A stretch of DNA of 33,826 nt from a virus: the IMG/VR virus record IMGVR_UViG_3300021389_000081, positions 1 to 33,826 of that record. One strand, 5' to 3'. The notes beneath the pieces were generated by a model, which saw nothing but the letters and a program-made list of their open reading frames with translations, did not search any database and was not told where the DNA came from. This document shows, one piece after another, positions 14,458 through 22,859 of this stretch; the stretch's first letter is position 1; each line of letters begins with the position of its first letter. A program made the position numbers and the translations under genes.

Positions 14458-14486
14458 TTGACATCTTGTTTTAACTATGAGATAAT
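14458..14486 (+). promoter_or_regulatory. Early sigma70 promoter, recurrent cassette copy 3
   Basis: TTGACA at 14458-14463, 17-base spacer with the shared CTTGTTTTAACTATGA core, GATAAT at 14481-14486 in extended -10 context. The leader contains GAGAGAGAGAGG before the ATG at 14519. Confidence 0.88.
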
Positions 14487-14518
14487 GGGTACCTAATTGA
14501 GAGAGAGAGGTGTTTATT

Positions 14519-14713
14519 ATGAAAGACAGAATATTCAACTATGCCCAAACCGAAGATACTAATGTGTTCTACTACAATCGCGTTGCTGACAAGTTCACTA
14601 CCAAGATTGATTGGTATGATAAAGATGACGTTGATATGATAGTTGTTGATGCGACTAATACCACACAAGAGACTGACAACATATTCTCTTTCATCTACCA
14701 GACAGCACCTTGA
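14519..14713 (+). CDS. Small unknown early-type protein
   Basis: 64 residues, acidic (DWYDKDDVDMIVVDATN). A GTG at 14510 is in frame, but AGAGG is correctly spaced for the ATG at 14519. The only gene between two strong promoters, with its TGA stop lying inside the -35 hexamer of the second. No domain recognised. Confidence 0.78.
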   Translation: MKDRIFNYAQTEDTNVFYYNRVADKFTTKIDWYDKDDVDMIVVDATNTTQETDNIFSFIYQTAP

Positions 14714-14738
14714 CATGTGTTTCAAAAAGAAGTATAAT
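14710..14738 (+). promoter_or_regulatory. Consensus sigma70 promoter
   Basis: TTGACA at 14710-14715, 17-base spacer, TATAAT at 14733-14738: perfect consensus. The leader 14743-14774 is nearly identical (2 differences in 32) to the leader at 9869-9900. Confidence 0.9.
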
Positions 14739-14771
14739 GACTGTACAAATTGAGTTGAGAGAGAATATATT

Positions 14772-14966
14772 ATGAATTATGTAGAAACTGGTGTCATTGT
14801 TACAAAGATGATCGAACTTATTCGTAAGGATAACGATAATCCAAATTATGCAATCGGTTACCTAGAAGCTATGATGAGAACTCTATGTGTGAAATTTCCT
14901 GAAGTTGCCGAAGAATTTATCGAAACTATTGATTATTTAGAAAACAAAAACAATGAGGTAGTATAA
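14772..14966 (+). CDS. Small unknown early-type protein
   Basis: 64 residues, helical (TGVIVTKMIELIRKD, then AIGYLEAMMRTLC and EVAEEFIETIDYLENK). Preceded by GAGAGAGA and ended by a TAATG overlap with the next gene. Expressed from the consensus promoter at 14710. No function recognised. Confidence 0.8.
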   Translation: MNYVETGVIVTKMIELIRKDNDNPNYAIGYLEAMMRTLCVKFPEVAEEFIETIDYLENKNNEVV

Positions 14967-15172
14967 TGGCAATATTTGATTACTGGCATGATAACCCACC
15001 ACCACCGTTTAATCCTGATTACAAACCACATGCTATAAAAATTAGTAATGAAACTACGAAGTATATGGAAAGTCGAGGATATTATGACGGCGGATATACA
15101 CGAAAAGAACTTGCCAAGATACGTGAACAAGTGTATGATAAGTTAATGAAAGAATATGAGGAAAAAATGTAG
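14966..15172 (+). CDS. Small unknown protein
   Basis: 68 residues. Aromatic and proline-rich start (FDYWHDNPPPPFNPDYKP) and a charged helical end (KELAKIREQVYDKLMKEYEEKM). Translationally coupled to the preceding gene (TAATG). No domain recognised; it shares a transcript with the HAD-fold phosphatase gene that begins one base after its stop. Confidence 0.8.
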   Translation: MAIFDYWHDNPPPPFNPDYKPHAIKISNETTKYMESRGYYDGGYTRKELAKIREQVYDKLMKEYEEKM

Positions 15173-15173
15173 T

Positions 15174-15755
15174 ATGAATAAAGAAAATGTAATTTTGACT
15201 GATATTGATGGTGTTGTTCTGAACTGGGAATATGCCTTTGGTGTTTGGATGAACGAACACGGTCACAAGTTAGTTGACCCAACAAACCCAGTCTATGATG
15301 TCAGTGAAGCCTATGGTATTGACAAGGCGACTGGTAAGATGTTAGTTCGTATGTTTAACGAGAGTGCCCATATCGGGTTCCTTCCCCCACTACGTGATTC
15401 TATGTACTACATGAAGAAACTGCATGAAGAACATGGTTATGTGTTCCATGCGATTACTAGTCTGAGTGACAATCCTAATGCACAGAAGTTGCGTATCCTA
15501 AACCTCCAGAAGTTGTTCGGTGAGACTTTGTTTGAGAAGTTCATTATCCTTGGTTGTGGTGATGACAAAGACGAAGCCTTAGAACCTTACCGTGACACCG
15601 AATGTCTATGGGTAGAAGATAAAGTTGAGAATGCCGAACTAGGTGTTGAACTTGGTCTGGAGAGTGTGTTGATGGCTCACGGGCACAACCGTTACGAGAA
15701 TAAGGTTCCCCGAGTTCAGAACTGGAAAGGCATCTACGAAAAACTGGTTGGTTAA
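15174..15755 (+). CDS. HAD-fold phosphatase, nucleotidase-like
   Basis: 193 residues. Motif I is ILTDIDGVVLNWEYAF (Asp10 and Asp12, counting from 15174), motif II lies at HAITSLSDN, and CLWVEDKVENAELGVELGL is the motif III/IV region with its acidic pair. This fits haloacid-dehalogenase phosphatases of the 5'-nucleotidase type, which could recycle nucleotides or remove phosphates from sugars. The frame also opens at 15156, but that overlaps the previous gene. Last gene before the hairpin at 15765. Confidence 0.85.
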   Translation: MNKENVILTDIDGVVLNWEYAFGVWMNEHGHKLVDPTNPVYDVSEAYGIDKATGKMLVRMFNESAHIGFLPPLRDSMYYMKKLHEEHGYVFHAITSLSDNPNAQKLRILNLQKLFGETLFEKFIILGCGDDKDEALEPYRDTECLWVEDKVENAELGVELGLESVLMAHGHNRYENKVPRVQNWKGIYEKLVG

Positions 15756-15764
15756 AATGTGACT

Positions 15765-15796
15765 AAATATCCTCATACAATCTATGAGGTATATTT
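15765..15796 (+). promoter_or_regulatory. Hairpin hiding the ribosome-binding site of the carbamoyltransferase
   Basis: AAATATCCTCATA (15765-15777) pairs with TATGAGG (15783-15789) and ATATTT (15791-15796), giving 13 base pairs with a single bulged T at 15790 and a five-base loop CAATC. The GAGG ribosome-binding site (15786-15789) is inside the stem, and the 3' arm ends on the base before the ATG at 15797. Translation should be low unless the stem opens or the RNA begins inside it. Confidence 0.8.
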
Positions 15797-17293
15797 ATGC
15801 GTTACGTTGGTTTCAGTGAGTATTATCACGATGCAGCACTATCAATTATAAACAAAGACGGTACTGTGGAGTTCGCTTCACAGGCCGAACGTTTTTCTAA
15901 GAAGAAGAACGACCCTATCATTCCCGAAAGTCTCTGGGAATATGTTAACGACAACGATCATGTATCATTCTATGAAGACTATGCACTTCGAGAAAAATAC
16001 CGAGATACTTATCGAGGTTTAAAGGGCAGAACACTCCAAAGAGATATTTCTACACACGAAGAAATACCAATCGGTGAAAGTCTTGTCTATGACAACTTCC
16101 ACGAACATCACATATCACATTGCGCAACCGCATTCTACACCCGCCCTTGGAAAGACAAAGAAGATACTGTTATGGTGTCTATCGATGGTGCAGGCGAATA
16201 TCAAACTGCGGTCATCTACGACCACAACTTCAACCTAATCAAAGAATGGCATTACCCCAAGTCTATAGGACTAGTCTACACTAGTGCAACAAAAACGTTG
16301 GGTTTACGTCCACTTGAGGACGAGTATGTTGTTATGGGATTGTCATCATACGGCACTGCACCTCCAGAGATGGTACAATGGTTGATTGATTGGTGGGAAG
16401 ATACTCCTGATGTTTCGACTGGAGTAGGTAAAGAGGTTTTGCTAGATCATCCGGATAGTCCGGAGTATGTAGGATTTCAGAGGATGCGAAATAAACTAAT
16501 CGAATTCGCGGAACAGTACGGAGATAAAGATTTCGCAGCCGGTATTCAGAGGTTTGCAGAGTATGGTATTATGCAGATCATGCATATTGCAAAACAACAC
16601 GGAAACAAGTTAGTCTACTCTGGTGGTTGTGCACAGAATGTTGTTGCCAATTCAATGATACACGAACTATTTGATGGTCAAGTGCATATTGCAGTTGCAC
16701 CTACAGACGCAGGATCTAGTCTTGGTACTGCCGCAATGACATGGGCAAAGGAAACGGGAAAGGATCGATTAATTTGGTCGCCCTATTCCGGTTACAACAT
16801 AGATAGAGAGGTAAACGTACAGGAAGTAGTCGATCACCTCTTAGAACACCGTGTGTGCGGTCTGGCTAACGGTAAAGCGGAGTTTGGCCCACGTGCACTA
16901 GGTAACAGGTCTTTGATCGCAGATGTGAGGTATGACGTAAAGGATACGGTGAATGGTATCAAACGTAGACAGAAGTACCGACCATTCGCACCCGCAATCC
17001 TAGAGGAACATGCACACGAGTACTTCGAAGGGCCTATGAATGAGTACATGCAATACACCTCTATAGCAAAACATCCTTATACGTCAGTCACTCATGTAGA
17101 TGGTACTGCTCGTGTTCAGATAGTAAAGAAAGATTGTCCGTCTATATTCCGTAAGATTATCGAAGAATATTACGCAAGGACGGGCGTTCCGATGTTACTA
17201 AATACCTCATTGAACATCCGCGGCCGTCCGATCGTCAACGATGAACATGACGCAGAATTGTGGGAACAAAAGTACGGAGTGAAGGTTTTTTAA
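15797..17293 (+). CDS. O-carbamoyltransferase (NodU/CmcH/TobZ family)
   Basis: 498 residues. N-terminal Kae1-like domain: HDAALSII (11-18), AERFSKKKND, HHISHCATAFY (104-114), VSIDGAGEY, and EDEYVVMGLSSYG. Then LVYSGGCAQNVVANSMI and PTDAGSSLGTA. The C-terminal YrdC-like part follows EFGPRALGNRSL (about 361-372), with YRPFAPAIL, TARVQIV and PMLLNTSLNIRGRPIVNDEHDAE. All family signatures are present. It uses carbamoyl phosphate and ATP to carbamoylate a hydroxyl group, usually on a sugar. It opens the long glycan-type run and overlaps the next gene (TAATG). The leader hairpin suggests translational control. Confidence 0.95.
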   Translation: MRYVGFSEYYHDAALSIINKDGTVEFASQAERFSKKKNDPIIPESLWEYVNDNDHVSFYEDYALREKYRDTYRGLKGRTLQRDISTHEEIPIGESLVYDNFHEHHISHCATAFYTRPWKDKEDTVMVSIDGAGEYQTAVIYDHNFNLIKEWHYPKSIGLVYTSATKTLGLRPLEDEYVVMGLSSYGTAPPEMVQWLIDWWEDTPDVSTGVGKEVLLDHPDSPEYVGFQRMRNKLIEFAEQYGDKDFAAGIQRFAEYGIMQIMHIAKQHGNKLVYSGGCAQNVVANSMIHELFDGQVHIAVAPTDAGSSLGTAAMTWAKETGKDRLIWSPYSGYNIDREVNVQEVVDHLLEHRVCGLANGKAEFGPRALGNRSLIADVRYDVKDTVNGIKRRQKYRPFAPAILEEHAHEYFEGPMNEYMQYTSIAKHPYTSVTHVDGTARVQIVKKDCPSIFRKIIEEYYARTGVPMLLNTSLNIRGRPIVNDEHDAELWEQKYGVKVF

Positions 17294-17793
17294 TGCAGTA
17301 CATACGCAAATATAAAATTGATGATTGGGAAAGTGTTCAGGACAAGATATTACTTGCTATCGAAATGATAAAAGATAACAACGTATGTGAATATGCTAAC
17401 ATGTCTCATTCTGATTACAAGGTTGATGCAAAACCTTTGTATTGGGAAGTATTCGAGAATGCTGTTCGGCCAAGTCTAGAGGAATATATGTCTAGTTGGA
17501 AGTGTACCGACATACGCATAGGTAATATGTGGTTTGCAGAATATAGTGAACATGGTGCAGACTTCAACTGGCACACCCATGAAGGTGCGAACATGTCCGG
17601 TGTCCTTCAAGTAGTATTAGAAGATCCGGAAAACGGAACACAATTATTAGGAACACCAATAGATTTGGAAGAAGGGGATCTTGTAGTATTCCCTTCGATG
17701 TTACCCCATAGAAGTCCTATGATAACCGATAGTAAGAAACTAGTTATCGGTTTTAATTGGGACATACATGGTAGTGAATTGCACGAACATTAA
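17293..17793 (+). CDS. 2-oxoglutarate/Fe(II)-dependent oxygenase
   Basis: 166 residues. FNWHTHEGANMSGVLQVVLED carries the first iron ligand His (94 or 96), and GDLVVFPSMLPHRSPM carries the distal His (139), with KKLVIGFNWDI closing the jelly-roll. The arrangement matches the phage 2OG-FeII_Oxy_5-like group. It should hydroxylate a substrate with O2 and 2-oxoglutarate. The frame opens at 17260, but the TAATG overlap with the carbamoyltransferase sets the start at 17293. Coupled to the carbamoyltransferase, it may create or alter the hydroxyl that is carbamoylated; that link is inference. Confidence 0.85.
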   Translation: MQYIRKYKIDDWESVQDKILLAIEMIKDNNVCEYANMSHSDYKVDAKPLYWEVFENAVRPSLEEYMSSWKCTDIRIGNMWFAEYSEHGADFNWHTHEGANMSGVLQVVLEDPENGTQLLGTPIDLEEGDLVVFPSMLPHRSPMITDSKKLVIGFNWDIHGSELHEH

Positions 17794-17807
17794 ACTAGGA
17801 GAATAAA

Positions 17808-18161
17808 ATGTCAGAAGAAAAAAAGAAGGTACAACTTACCGCAGACAGTGATGGGTTTTTAGCGGGAGCTGATGCGGACGGTGATGGTCACATTACCGAA
17901 CAAGAACTACAGATGCACTTAGAGTTCAAACGAAAGGAACTCGAAGACGCAGATGCTATGCGAGATGCGCAAAGAAACATGGCCTGGTTTGCATTGTTCG
18001 GTATGTTACTCTATCCATTCTCGGTTGTACTCGCATCCTTGATAGGATTAGACCAAGCAGCAAATACGTTAGGTTCTATGGCACCGACATACTTTGTATC
18101 TGTTGCCGCAATTGTTGCAGCGTTCTATGCGAAGGAAGCTGTCGGTAACAAGAATAAGTAA
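17808..18161 (+). CDS. EF-hand two-span membrane protein, holin candidate
   Basis: 117 residues. Residues 22-33 (DADGDGHITEQE) are a canonical calcium-binding EF-hand loop, with Asp at 1, 3, 5, Gly at 6, Ile at 8 and Glu at 12. A charged helix follows (LEFKRKELEDADAMRDAQ). Two hydrophobic helices lie at about 59-79 and 92-108, with a short loop between and a basic tail. TAGGAG precedes the ATG. Small two-span proteins with charged ends are typical class II holins, and no other holin is evident in the window. A calcium-sensing holin or membrane regulator is inferred, not shown. Confidence 0.85.
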   Translation: MSEEKKKVQLTADSDGFLAGADADGDGHITEQELQMHLEFKRKELEDADAMRDAQRNMAWFALFGMLLYPFSVVLASLIGLDQAANTLGSMAPTYFVSVAAIVAAFYAKEAVGNKNK

Positions 18162-19051
18162 TGGAACTTATTACTTGGCGAGGTACGCCAGGAGTTGGTG
18201 ATTTCATGTGGGCACTTAATTGTGCCCATAACTTTTCTTATACCGAAAACAAAAAGGTCACTTTAGAGTTTCATTGGGAACATGAAGAAGACCATCTACA
18301 CCACTTCGAAGATCCAGAAACAATCATAGAGAGACTAGAGTACATCCATAACTTCTATCATAGAAAGGATGATGTGACGGTCATACACGTGTATAATGAA
18401 CAGACACGTTACAGTGATTGGAGATATAACGATGATGTTACCAGAGAGGACGATGGTAGTCTCAGAGTCATGGCCATAAGCCGACCCAAGAAGAATAGGT
18501 TTTGGTTTCAGAGTGGAAAGTATTCGGATGAGGTAGGAGGAGATATCCCCAACAGTGATTGGATATTCCGGAAGGATGCATTCCGAAAAGTTGACAATAA
18601 TAAGATTGTTATATGGAGACCGCTGTTTAATGCAGAAACTCCAAAAACATGGAAAAGACAGTTGACAAATGACAAATGGGATGTTATAATAAATCAGTTG
18701 GTTGCGGCGGGATTACATATAACAGAATTGACCTATAGAACTCCTGTTTCCGAAGCACTCTATCATATCTCTACGTGTCGTCAAGTCATATGTTATGATG
18801 GTATGTGGCATTACATTGCTCGTAACTTATATAGACCTACGATAGTTATAAGTAATGAGGGTATAACACGTTATCATACGCCTCATTGTGTACGAACTAC
18901 ACACGATGAAAATGAAGAAATGAGTATATTTTGGTGGGTGAATAATATCCCCGAGATGTTAGGTAGCACCAAGAGAAAAGCAATAGAACATGAAACTAAA
19001 GCGAGAGGATTTTTCAGTGAAAGAAATAAACATAGACAGAGCAGTAATTGA
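18161..19051 (+). CDS. Probable glycosyltransferase, GT-B/GT9-like
   Basis: 296 residues. It opens with ITWRGTPGVGDFMWALNCA, the Gly-rich loop of ADP-heptose/GT9-type transferases, which often read GxGDxxxALxxA. Near the end, QVICYDGMWHYIARNLYRPTIVIS resembles the donor-binding D-x-x-x-x-H-x-A segment of the same group. These two signatures support a GT-B fold that transfers a sugar to a lipopolysaccharide-like acceptor. The middle is divergent, so the call is moderate. The start overlaps the preceding stop (TAATG) and the radical SAM gene begins inside its end. Confidence 0.65.
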   Translation: MELITWRGTPGVGDFMWALNCAHNFSYTENKKVTLEFHWEHEEDHLHHFEDPETIIERLEYIHNFYHRKDDVTVIHVYNEQTRYSDWRYNDDVTREDDGSLRVMAISRPKKNRFWFQSGKYSDEVGGDIPNSDWIFRKDAFRKVDNNKIVIWRPLFNAETPKTWKRQLTNDKWDVIINQLVAAGLHITELTYRTPVSEALYHISTCRQVICYDGMWHYIARNLYRPTIVISNEGITRYHTPHCVRTTHDENEEMSIFWWVNNIPEMLGSTKRKAIEHETKARGFFSERNKHRQSSN

Positions 19052-19997
19052 AGTACAGGGTGGCTGTAATTTTGATTGCACAATGTGTCCTCAAGATAAA
19101 CGTACCGGAGGTAGACACAAAGGTTTCTTAACCAAGATGTCACTGATCGAGTTCGAAGATAATGTTCAAGACTGTGCACGACATGGACTGAATGTTGTCA
19201 ACCTAGATGGTTCGGGTGAAGCAACCATGAATCGTAACCTACCAGAATATATAAAAATCGTTAAGAGGTATGATGCAAAAGCAGTCATCTTCTCTAATGG
19301 TTTTCGTATGCATGGTCAATTCATGAAGGACTGTGTGGACGCAGGATTGGACTTCTTCCGATTCTCTTTCGTTGGTTCTACACCAGAGAAGTATCAAGAG
19401 TGGATGAATAACACTCGGGGTAGCACTTATGAGTTGATAAAGAAACATGTAAAAGAAATGATGGACTATGTAAAAGAGTCTGGATCTGATTGTGTTGTGG
19501 AGACATACCACTTGATCACAGACAATGATAATATTGAACAAGAACTAGAACAGTACAAGGCCTTAGTAGAAGAACTTGGTTGTAAGACCGAGATCTGGAA
19601 AATGCACAACTGGTCTGGTGCATATGATATAGGTGAAACAAATGCTAGAACTGGTAATGTCAAAACTTGTGGTCGTCCTTTTTCTCCTGACGTTGTTATC
19701 CGTGCTGGTGGGGTGGATGGTCATCGGGGTGCAGTTCATCCGTGTTGTCAAGTACTTGGTCGGGATGAAGAAGCAGTTCTCGGACATACATCCGTCAATA
19801 CGATAGAAGAAATTATTCGAGGTGAAGAGTACTCTGCATTACGCGAGTCTCATAGAACTGGAGAATACACGGATTATTGTAGAGATTGTGATTTTCTACT
19901 TGACACTCCGGAGACATTGGTGTATACTAATAACTCAAGATCAGAAATGAAAATGATTGGAACTTCTTTCGATCTTAATGATTATAGGAACGTTTAG
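18990..19997 (+). CDS. Radical SAM enzyme with SPASM-type C-terminus
   Basis: 335 residues from the ATG at 18990. The radical SAM cluster motif CNFDCTMC (Cys26, Cys30, Cys33) binds the 4Fe-4S cluster that cleaves S-adenosylmethionine. NLDGSGEATMN matches the GGE-type SAM site. The C-terminal part has further cysteines (KTCGRPF, VHPCCQV, YCRDCDF), which fits a SPASM domain holding auxiliary clusters. SPASM enzymes modify peptides or sugars. A GTG at 19017 with GAGAGG eight bases upstream is an equally good start and would reduce the 62-base overlap with the previous gene. Substrate unknown; neighbours suggest a sugar. Confidence 0.9.
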   Translation: MKLKREDFSVKEINIDRAVIEVQGGCNFDCTMCPQDKRTGGRHKGFLTKMSLIEFEDNVQDCARHGLNVVNLDGSGEATMNRNLPEYIKIVKRYDAKAVIFSNGFRMHGQFMKDCVDAGLDFFRFSFVGSTPEKYQEWMNNTRGSTYELIKKHVKEMMDYVKESGSDCVVETYHLITDNDNIEQELEQYKALVEELGCKTEIWKMHNWSGAYDIGETNARTGNVKTCGRPFSPDVVIRAGGVDGHRGAVHPCCQVLGRDEEAVLGHTSVNTIEEIIRGEEYSALRESHRTGEYTDYCRDCDFLLDTPETLVYTNNSRSEMKMIGTSFDLNDYRNV

Positions 19998-19998
19998 T

Positions 19999-20595
19999 TT
20001 GAATGACTCTAAACCACCGGTGTGGATGATCGTGATGAGTGGGAATCCCATCTCCGATTACTATAGAAAACTTGCATTACCTTCTTGGTTGAAAGCTGGG
20101 TTCGATGTTAATTTTTTCGAAGGTGTTACACCCGAGACTTACAAAGATCATTTTGATTTGCTCTTTGGCAACAAACATAGTAAAAGCACTCCGGATGGTG
20201 TAATGTTCACTGTCTCTGAAAAGTGTGTGTGGTACGGTCATTACTATCTTTGGAAAAAATGTATTGATACTGACACTCCTATGATAGTGTGTGAACATGA
20301 TATTGAATTGGTTATGGATATTCAACCTTCAATATTCACTACACCTATGGCGTGTTTGGCTCACGATCCTCCGGACATACACAAAGAGAAACGTACATCT
20401 CTTGCGGGTGGTGCATATTATATAACACCAGATGTTGCAAAGGTGTTAATAAGAATAAGCGAGGATCGTATTAGACTCAACTCTGATGGTTGGATCTGGG
20501 AAGTGTGTAAGGAACATGGATACTTTCATTATGACAAGTGTTCGCATATAAAAGATTATTCTGTCGGATTTACGACCAAACATAACAAGAGTTAA
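19999..20595 (+). CDS. Glycosyltransferase, GT25-like
   Basis: About 198 residues from a TTG at 19999 (AGGA lies 9 bases upstream); the frame is open from 19957, and an ATG at 20026 is the other choice. WMIVMSGNPISDYY is the first strand, and TPMIVCEHDIELVMDI corresponds to the acidic D-x-D-like site of GT25 (LPS biosynthesis) transferases. AGGAYYITPDVAKVL is the conserved acceptor-side segment (G-A-x-Y-x-I-x-P). It is a relative of the products at 22141 and 23130, so the run contains at least three GT25-like genes. Donor and acceptor are unknown. Confidence 0.78.
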   Translation: MNDSKPPVWMIVMSGNPISDYYRKLALPSWLKAGFDVNFFEGVTPETYKDHFDLLFGNKHSKSTPDGVMFTVSEKCVWYGHYYLWKKCIDTDTPMIVCEHDIELVMDIQPSIFTTPMACLAHDPPDIHKEKRTSLAGGAYYITPDVAKVLIRISEDRIRLNSDGWIWEVCKEHGYFHYDKCSHIKDYSVGFTTKHNKS

Positions 20596-20598
20596 ACA

Positions 20599-20787
20599 AT
20601 GTATAACATAACATTCAAACACTATCGTACTGGCGTTGAACTCACCTTGACTGGGTACCCAATGGACGACTATAATAAACGCAAAGATTCTGAGATGTTC
20701 ATATTCTATGATACTCTCAATGAACGAATCGAAGCCATTATAAGGTCATCCATTGTGTCCATGTTGGCATATGAGGATGAGTTGTGA
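20599..20787 (+). CDS. Small unknown protein
   Basis: 62 residues. A short beta hairpin opening (MYNITFKHYRTGVELTLTGY) is followed by a helix (LNERIEAIIRSSIVSMLAYEDEL). Its stop overlaps the GTG start of the next gene (GTGA). No function recognised. Confidence 0.72.
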   Translation: MYNITFKHYRTGVELTLTGYPMDDYNKRKDSEMFIFYDTLNERIEAIIRSSIVSMLAYEDEL

Positions 20788-21578
20788 AAAGACTGATATA
20801 TCAGGTTTGTCTGGGAAAACAGATAGATTCTAAGTTGTATGCGAAATGTATCGAAAGTGTTTCTAATTATTGCCAAAAGCATGATATTGTACATTATACG
20901 CAACAAATTCCCAAGTTAAAAATTAAACCCGATCCGTTCACAAGTAACCGTAGTACCGAGAGTTGGCAGAAACACGGTGGGTTCTTACCTATCTATGAGA
21001 AAGAGAATGCGTTTGATCTGTTAGACGAATACGATCAGATTGCAATCATCGATGCAGACATTTATATTCGTGAAGACGCTGAGAATATCTTTGACAATAT
21101 GTTAGACGATTATGCGTTTGGTTGTGTGTTTGAACGTGAGATGCCTATCACCGCTAAGTATGCAGAGAAAATCAAAAACTACTCTCGTATGCAGTACGAA
21201 CAATTACAGAACTATAATCGTACACAATTTAACCCTAATCATCTGGGTTATGAGTTTGCCAACATGGGTATGATTGTGTTAAACTGTAAGAACTTCAAAC
21301 CGTACTTGCAAGGTCAGACCGCAAAAGAGTTTCTGACTCGGATGGAGTTCAAAGACTTTGTTGATGGTATAGGCCCTTGGAAGTGGTCAACAGACCAAAC
21401 TTTGTTGAACTACTTTCTGAAGAAGTATGATGTACCAACTCAATCATTACACTGGAAGTGGAATGGACTGTATGGTGCAAACACTAAGATCGAAGAGTGT
21501 TCCTTCATACACTTCTTCCTGAAAGACTTGTTACCAAATCAAGGGGAGAATGTGGAGGAGTTGATGAAGAAGATATGA
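20784..21578 (+). CDS. Glycosyltransferase, GT-A fold, GTG start
   Basis: 264 residues, beginning with a GTG that overlaps the upstream stop; GAGGATGAG is the ribosome-binding site. YDQIAIIDADIYIREDAENIFD carries the DxD (Asp90, Asp92), NMGMIVLNC and STDQTLLNYFL follow, and FIHFFL closes the domain. The layout matches the GT8-like enzyme at 13626, although the two are well diverged. It should use a nucleotide-sugar donor with a metal ion. The next gene, a methyltransferase, overlaps its stop. Confidence 0.85.
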   Translation: MKRLIYQVCLGKQIDSKLYAKCIESVSNYCQKHDIVHYTQQIPKLKIKPDPFTSNRSTESWQKHGGFLPIYEKENAFDLLDEYDQIAIIDADIYIREDAENIFDNMLDDYAFGCVFEREMPITAKYAEKIKNYSRMQYEQLQNYNRTQFNPNHLGYEFANMGMIVLNCKNFKPYLQGQTAKEFLTRMEFKDFVDGIGPWKWSTDQTLLNYFLKKYDVPTQSLHWKWNGLYGANTKIEECSFIHFFLKDLLPNQGENVEELMKKI

Positions 21579-22144
21579 AGTTGTATGATTATGAAAATTA
21601 CGAAGAGTATCGAAAACTACAGATAGCAGCGAACAAACAAAAGTTACATGCTGTCTGGTGTAGTGAAAGTACTGTTGAAAAGGTGTGCGAGATGCACCCC
21701 AACAGTAAGAATATATTGTGTCACGGTGCACGTAATGGTAGAGAAGTTGAATGGTTTATTAAGTATTTCCCTGATGCGACTGTGACAGGAACCGATATAT
21801 CTCCGACAGCGAATGAATTTTCTAATATGTTTGAGTGGGATTTTCATGACAGAAAGGAAGAGTGGGTTGGTAAGTTTGATCTATTGTACTCTAACTCATT
21901 CGATCATTCTTACTATCCAGAAAAGTGTTTGAAGACATGGACAGATCAACTGACCGAGGAAGGTATTCTTTGTGTGGAGTTGATGGTTGGGGACAACAAT
22001 GTTTCATCTCGCATGGATCCCCTACAGATAAGTAAAGGCGAGTTTCTGGGGATTATAGATGACTTAGGATTCGAAGAGGTTGTCGCCTTCAACGTGACAG
22101 CTAAACATGGTTCAAGTAGAGTAGTGGTGTGTAAAAGAAAATGA
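21575..22144 (+). CDS. Class I SAM-dependent methyltransferase
   Basis: 189 residues. The frame opens at 21497, but the ATGA overlap sets the start at 21575. Motif I is NILCHGARNGREVEWF (about 45-60), motif II VTGTDISPTA, motif IV FDLLYSNSFDHSYYP, and post-motif TEEGILCVELM, all as in class I enzymes. The variant CHGARNG in place of the usual Gly-rich loop with D/E is acceptable in phage and sugar methyltransferases. Probable role: methylating a sugar or its carrier in the same pathway. Coupled by ATGA to genes on both sides. Confidence 0.85.
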   Translation: MKLYDYENYEEYRKLQIAANKQKLHAVWCSESTVEKVCEMHPNSKNILCHGARNGREVEWFIKYFPDATVTGTDISPTANEFSNMFEWDFHDRKEEWVGKFDLLYSNSFDHSYYPEKCLKTWTDQLTEEGILCVELMVGDNNVSSRMDPLQISKGEFLGIIDDLGFEEVVAFNVTAKHGSSRVVVCKRK

Positions 22145-22854
22145 TTAAAGCATATGTGATAAGAATTGATGGACAAGAGAAGTCAGTTGAGAGGTTGTCT
22201 GAGAGTATCGTCAAGACCGAAAGTGATATCGATCTGAACATCTTCGAGGGAACTGTACCGAAGACGATACAGTCTCACCTAGAACGAGAGTTCACGTCTT
22301 TCGATACTTCTAACTATAGATGGAACTGGCCCAAAGATCCTTCGGAAAACCACATGGATTTGCGGACTGGTATAATGAAGACTGCGTATCTCGCATCGAA
22401 TCAAGAGAAAAAAGAGGCATGTTCGATCAGTCATATGCGTCTATGGGATCTATGTCTGACTATCAACGAACCTATAATTATATTTGAATCGGATGCCCTC
22501 ATGACTCGAAAGTTTGATGTCAGTGACGTGGAAGGATATAAACTGGTTGGGTTGAATGATCCTAGAGGTGCGACAAGACGAGCAGGATTGTTTCACCAGA
22601 TCGTTGCTTCTACACCAGATGTCCAACCCGCACCACGTATTAATGATCTAGGCGAGATGTCTCCCCAAGGTATTGCAGGTAACAGTGCATACTATATAGA
22701 ACCAGATGGCGCATCTATGTTACTTGAGAAGGTCAAGGAATATGGAATGTGGCCCAACGATGCGTATATGTGTCGTGAATTATTTCCTTGGATACGAGTG
22801 GTGTATCCATATTATACTAAGGTGCAGGGAACTGTATCTACAACAACAAGGTGA
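22141..22854 (+). CDS. Glycosyltransferase, GT25-like
   Basis: 237 residues. KAYVIRIDGQEKSVERL is the first strand and loop; KEACSISHMRLWDLCL and PIIIFESDALMTRKF are the A-C-x-x-S-H-x-x-x-W and E-S-D-A motifs of GT25 (LPS-type) glycosyltransferases. GIAGNSAYYIEPDGASMLLE is the acceptor-side segment. It is a paralogue-like relative of the genes at 19999 and 23130. Coupled to the methyltransferase by ATGA. Sugar and acceptor unknown. Confidence 0.85.
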   Translation: MIKAYVIRIDGQEKSVERLSESIVKTESDIDLNIFEGTVPKTIQSHLEREFTSFDTSNYRWNWPKDPSENHMDLRTGIMKTAYLASNQEKKEACSISHMRLWDLCLTINEPIIIFESDALMTRKFDVSDVEGYKLVGLNDPRGATRRAGLFHQIVASTPDVQPAPRINDLGEMSPQGIAGNSAYYIEPDGASMLLEKVKEYGMWPNDAYMCRELFPWIRVVYPYYTKVQGTVSTTTR

Positions 22855-22859
22855 TTTGA

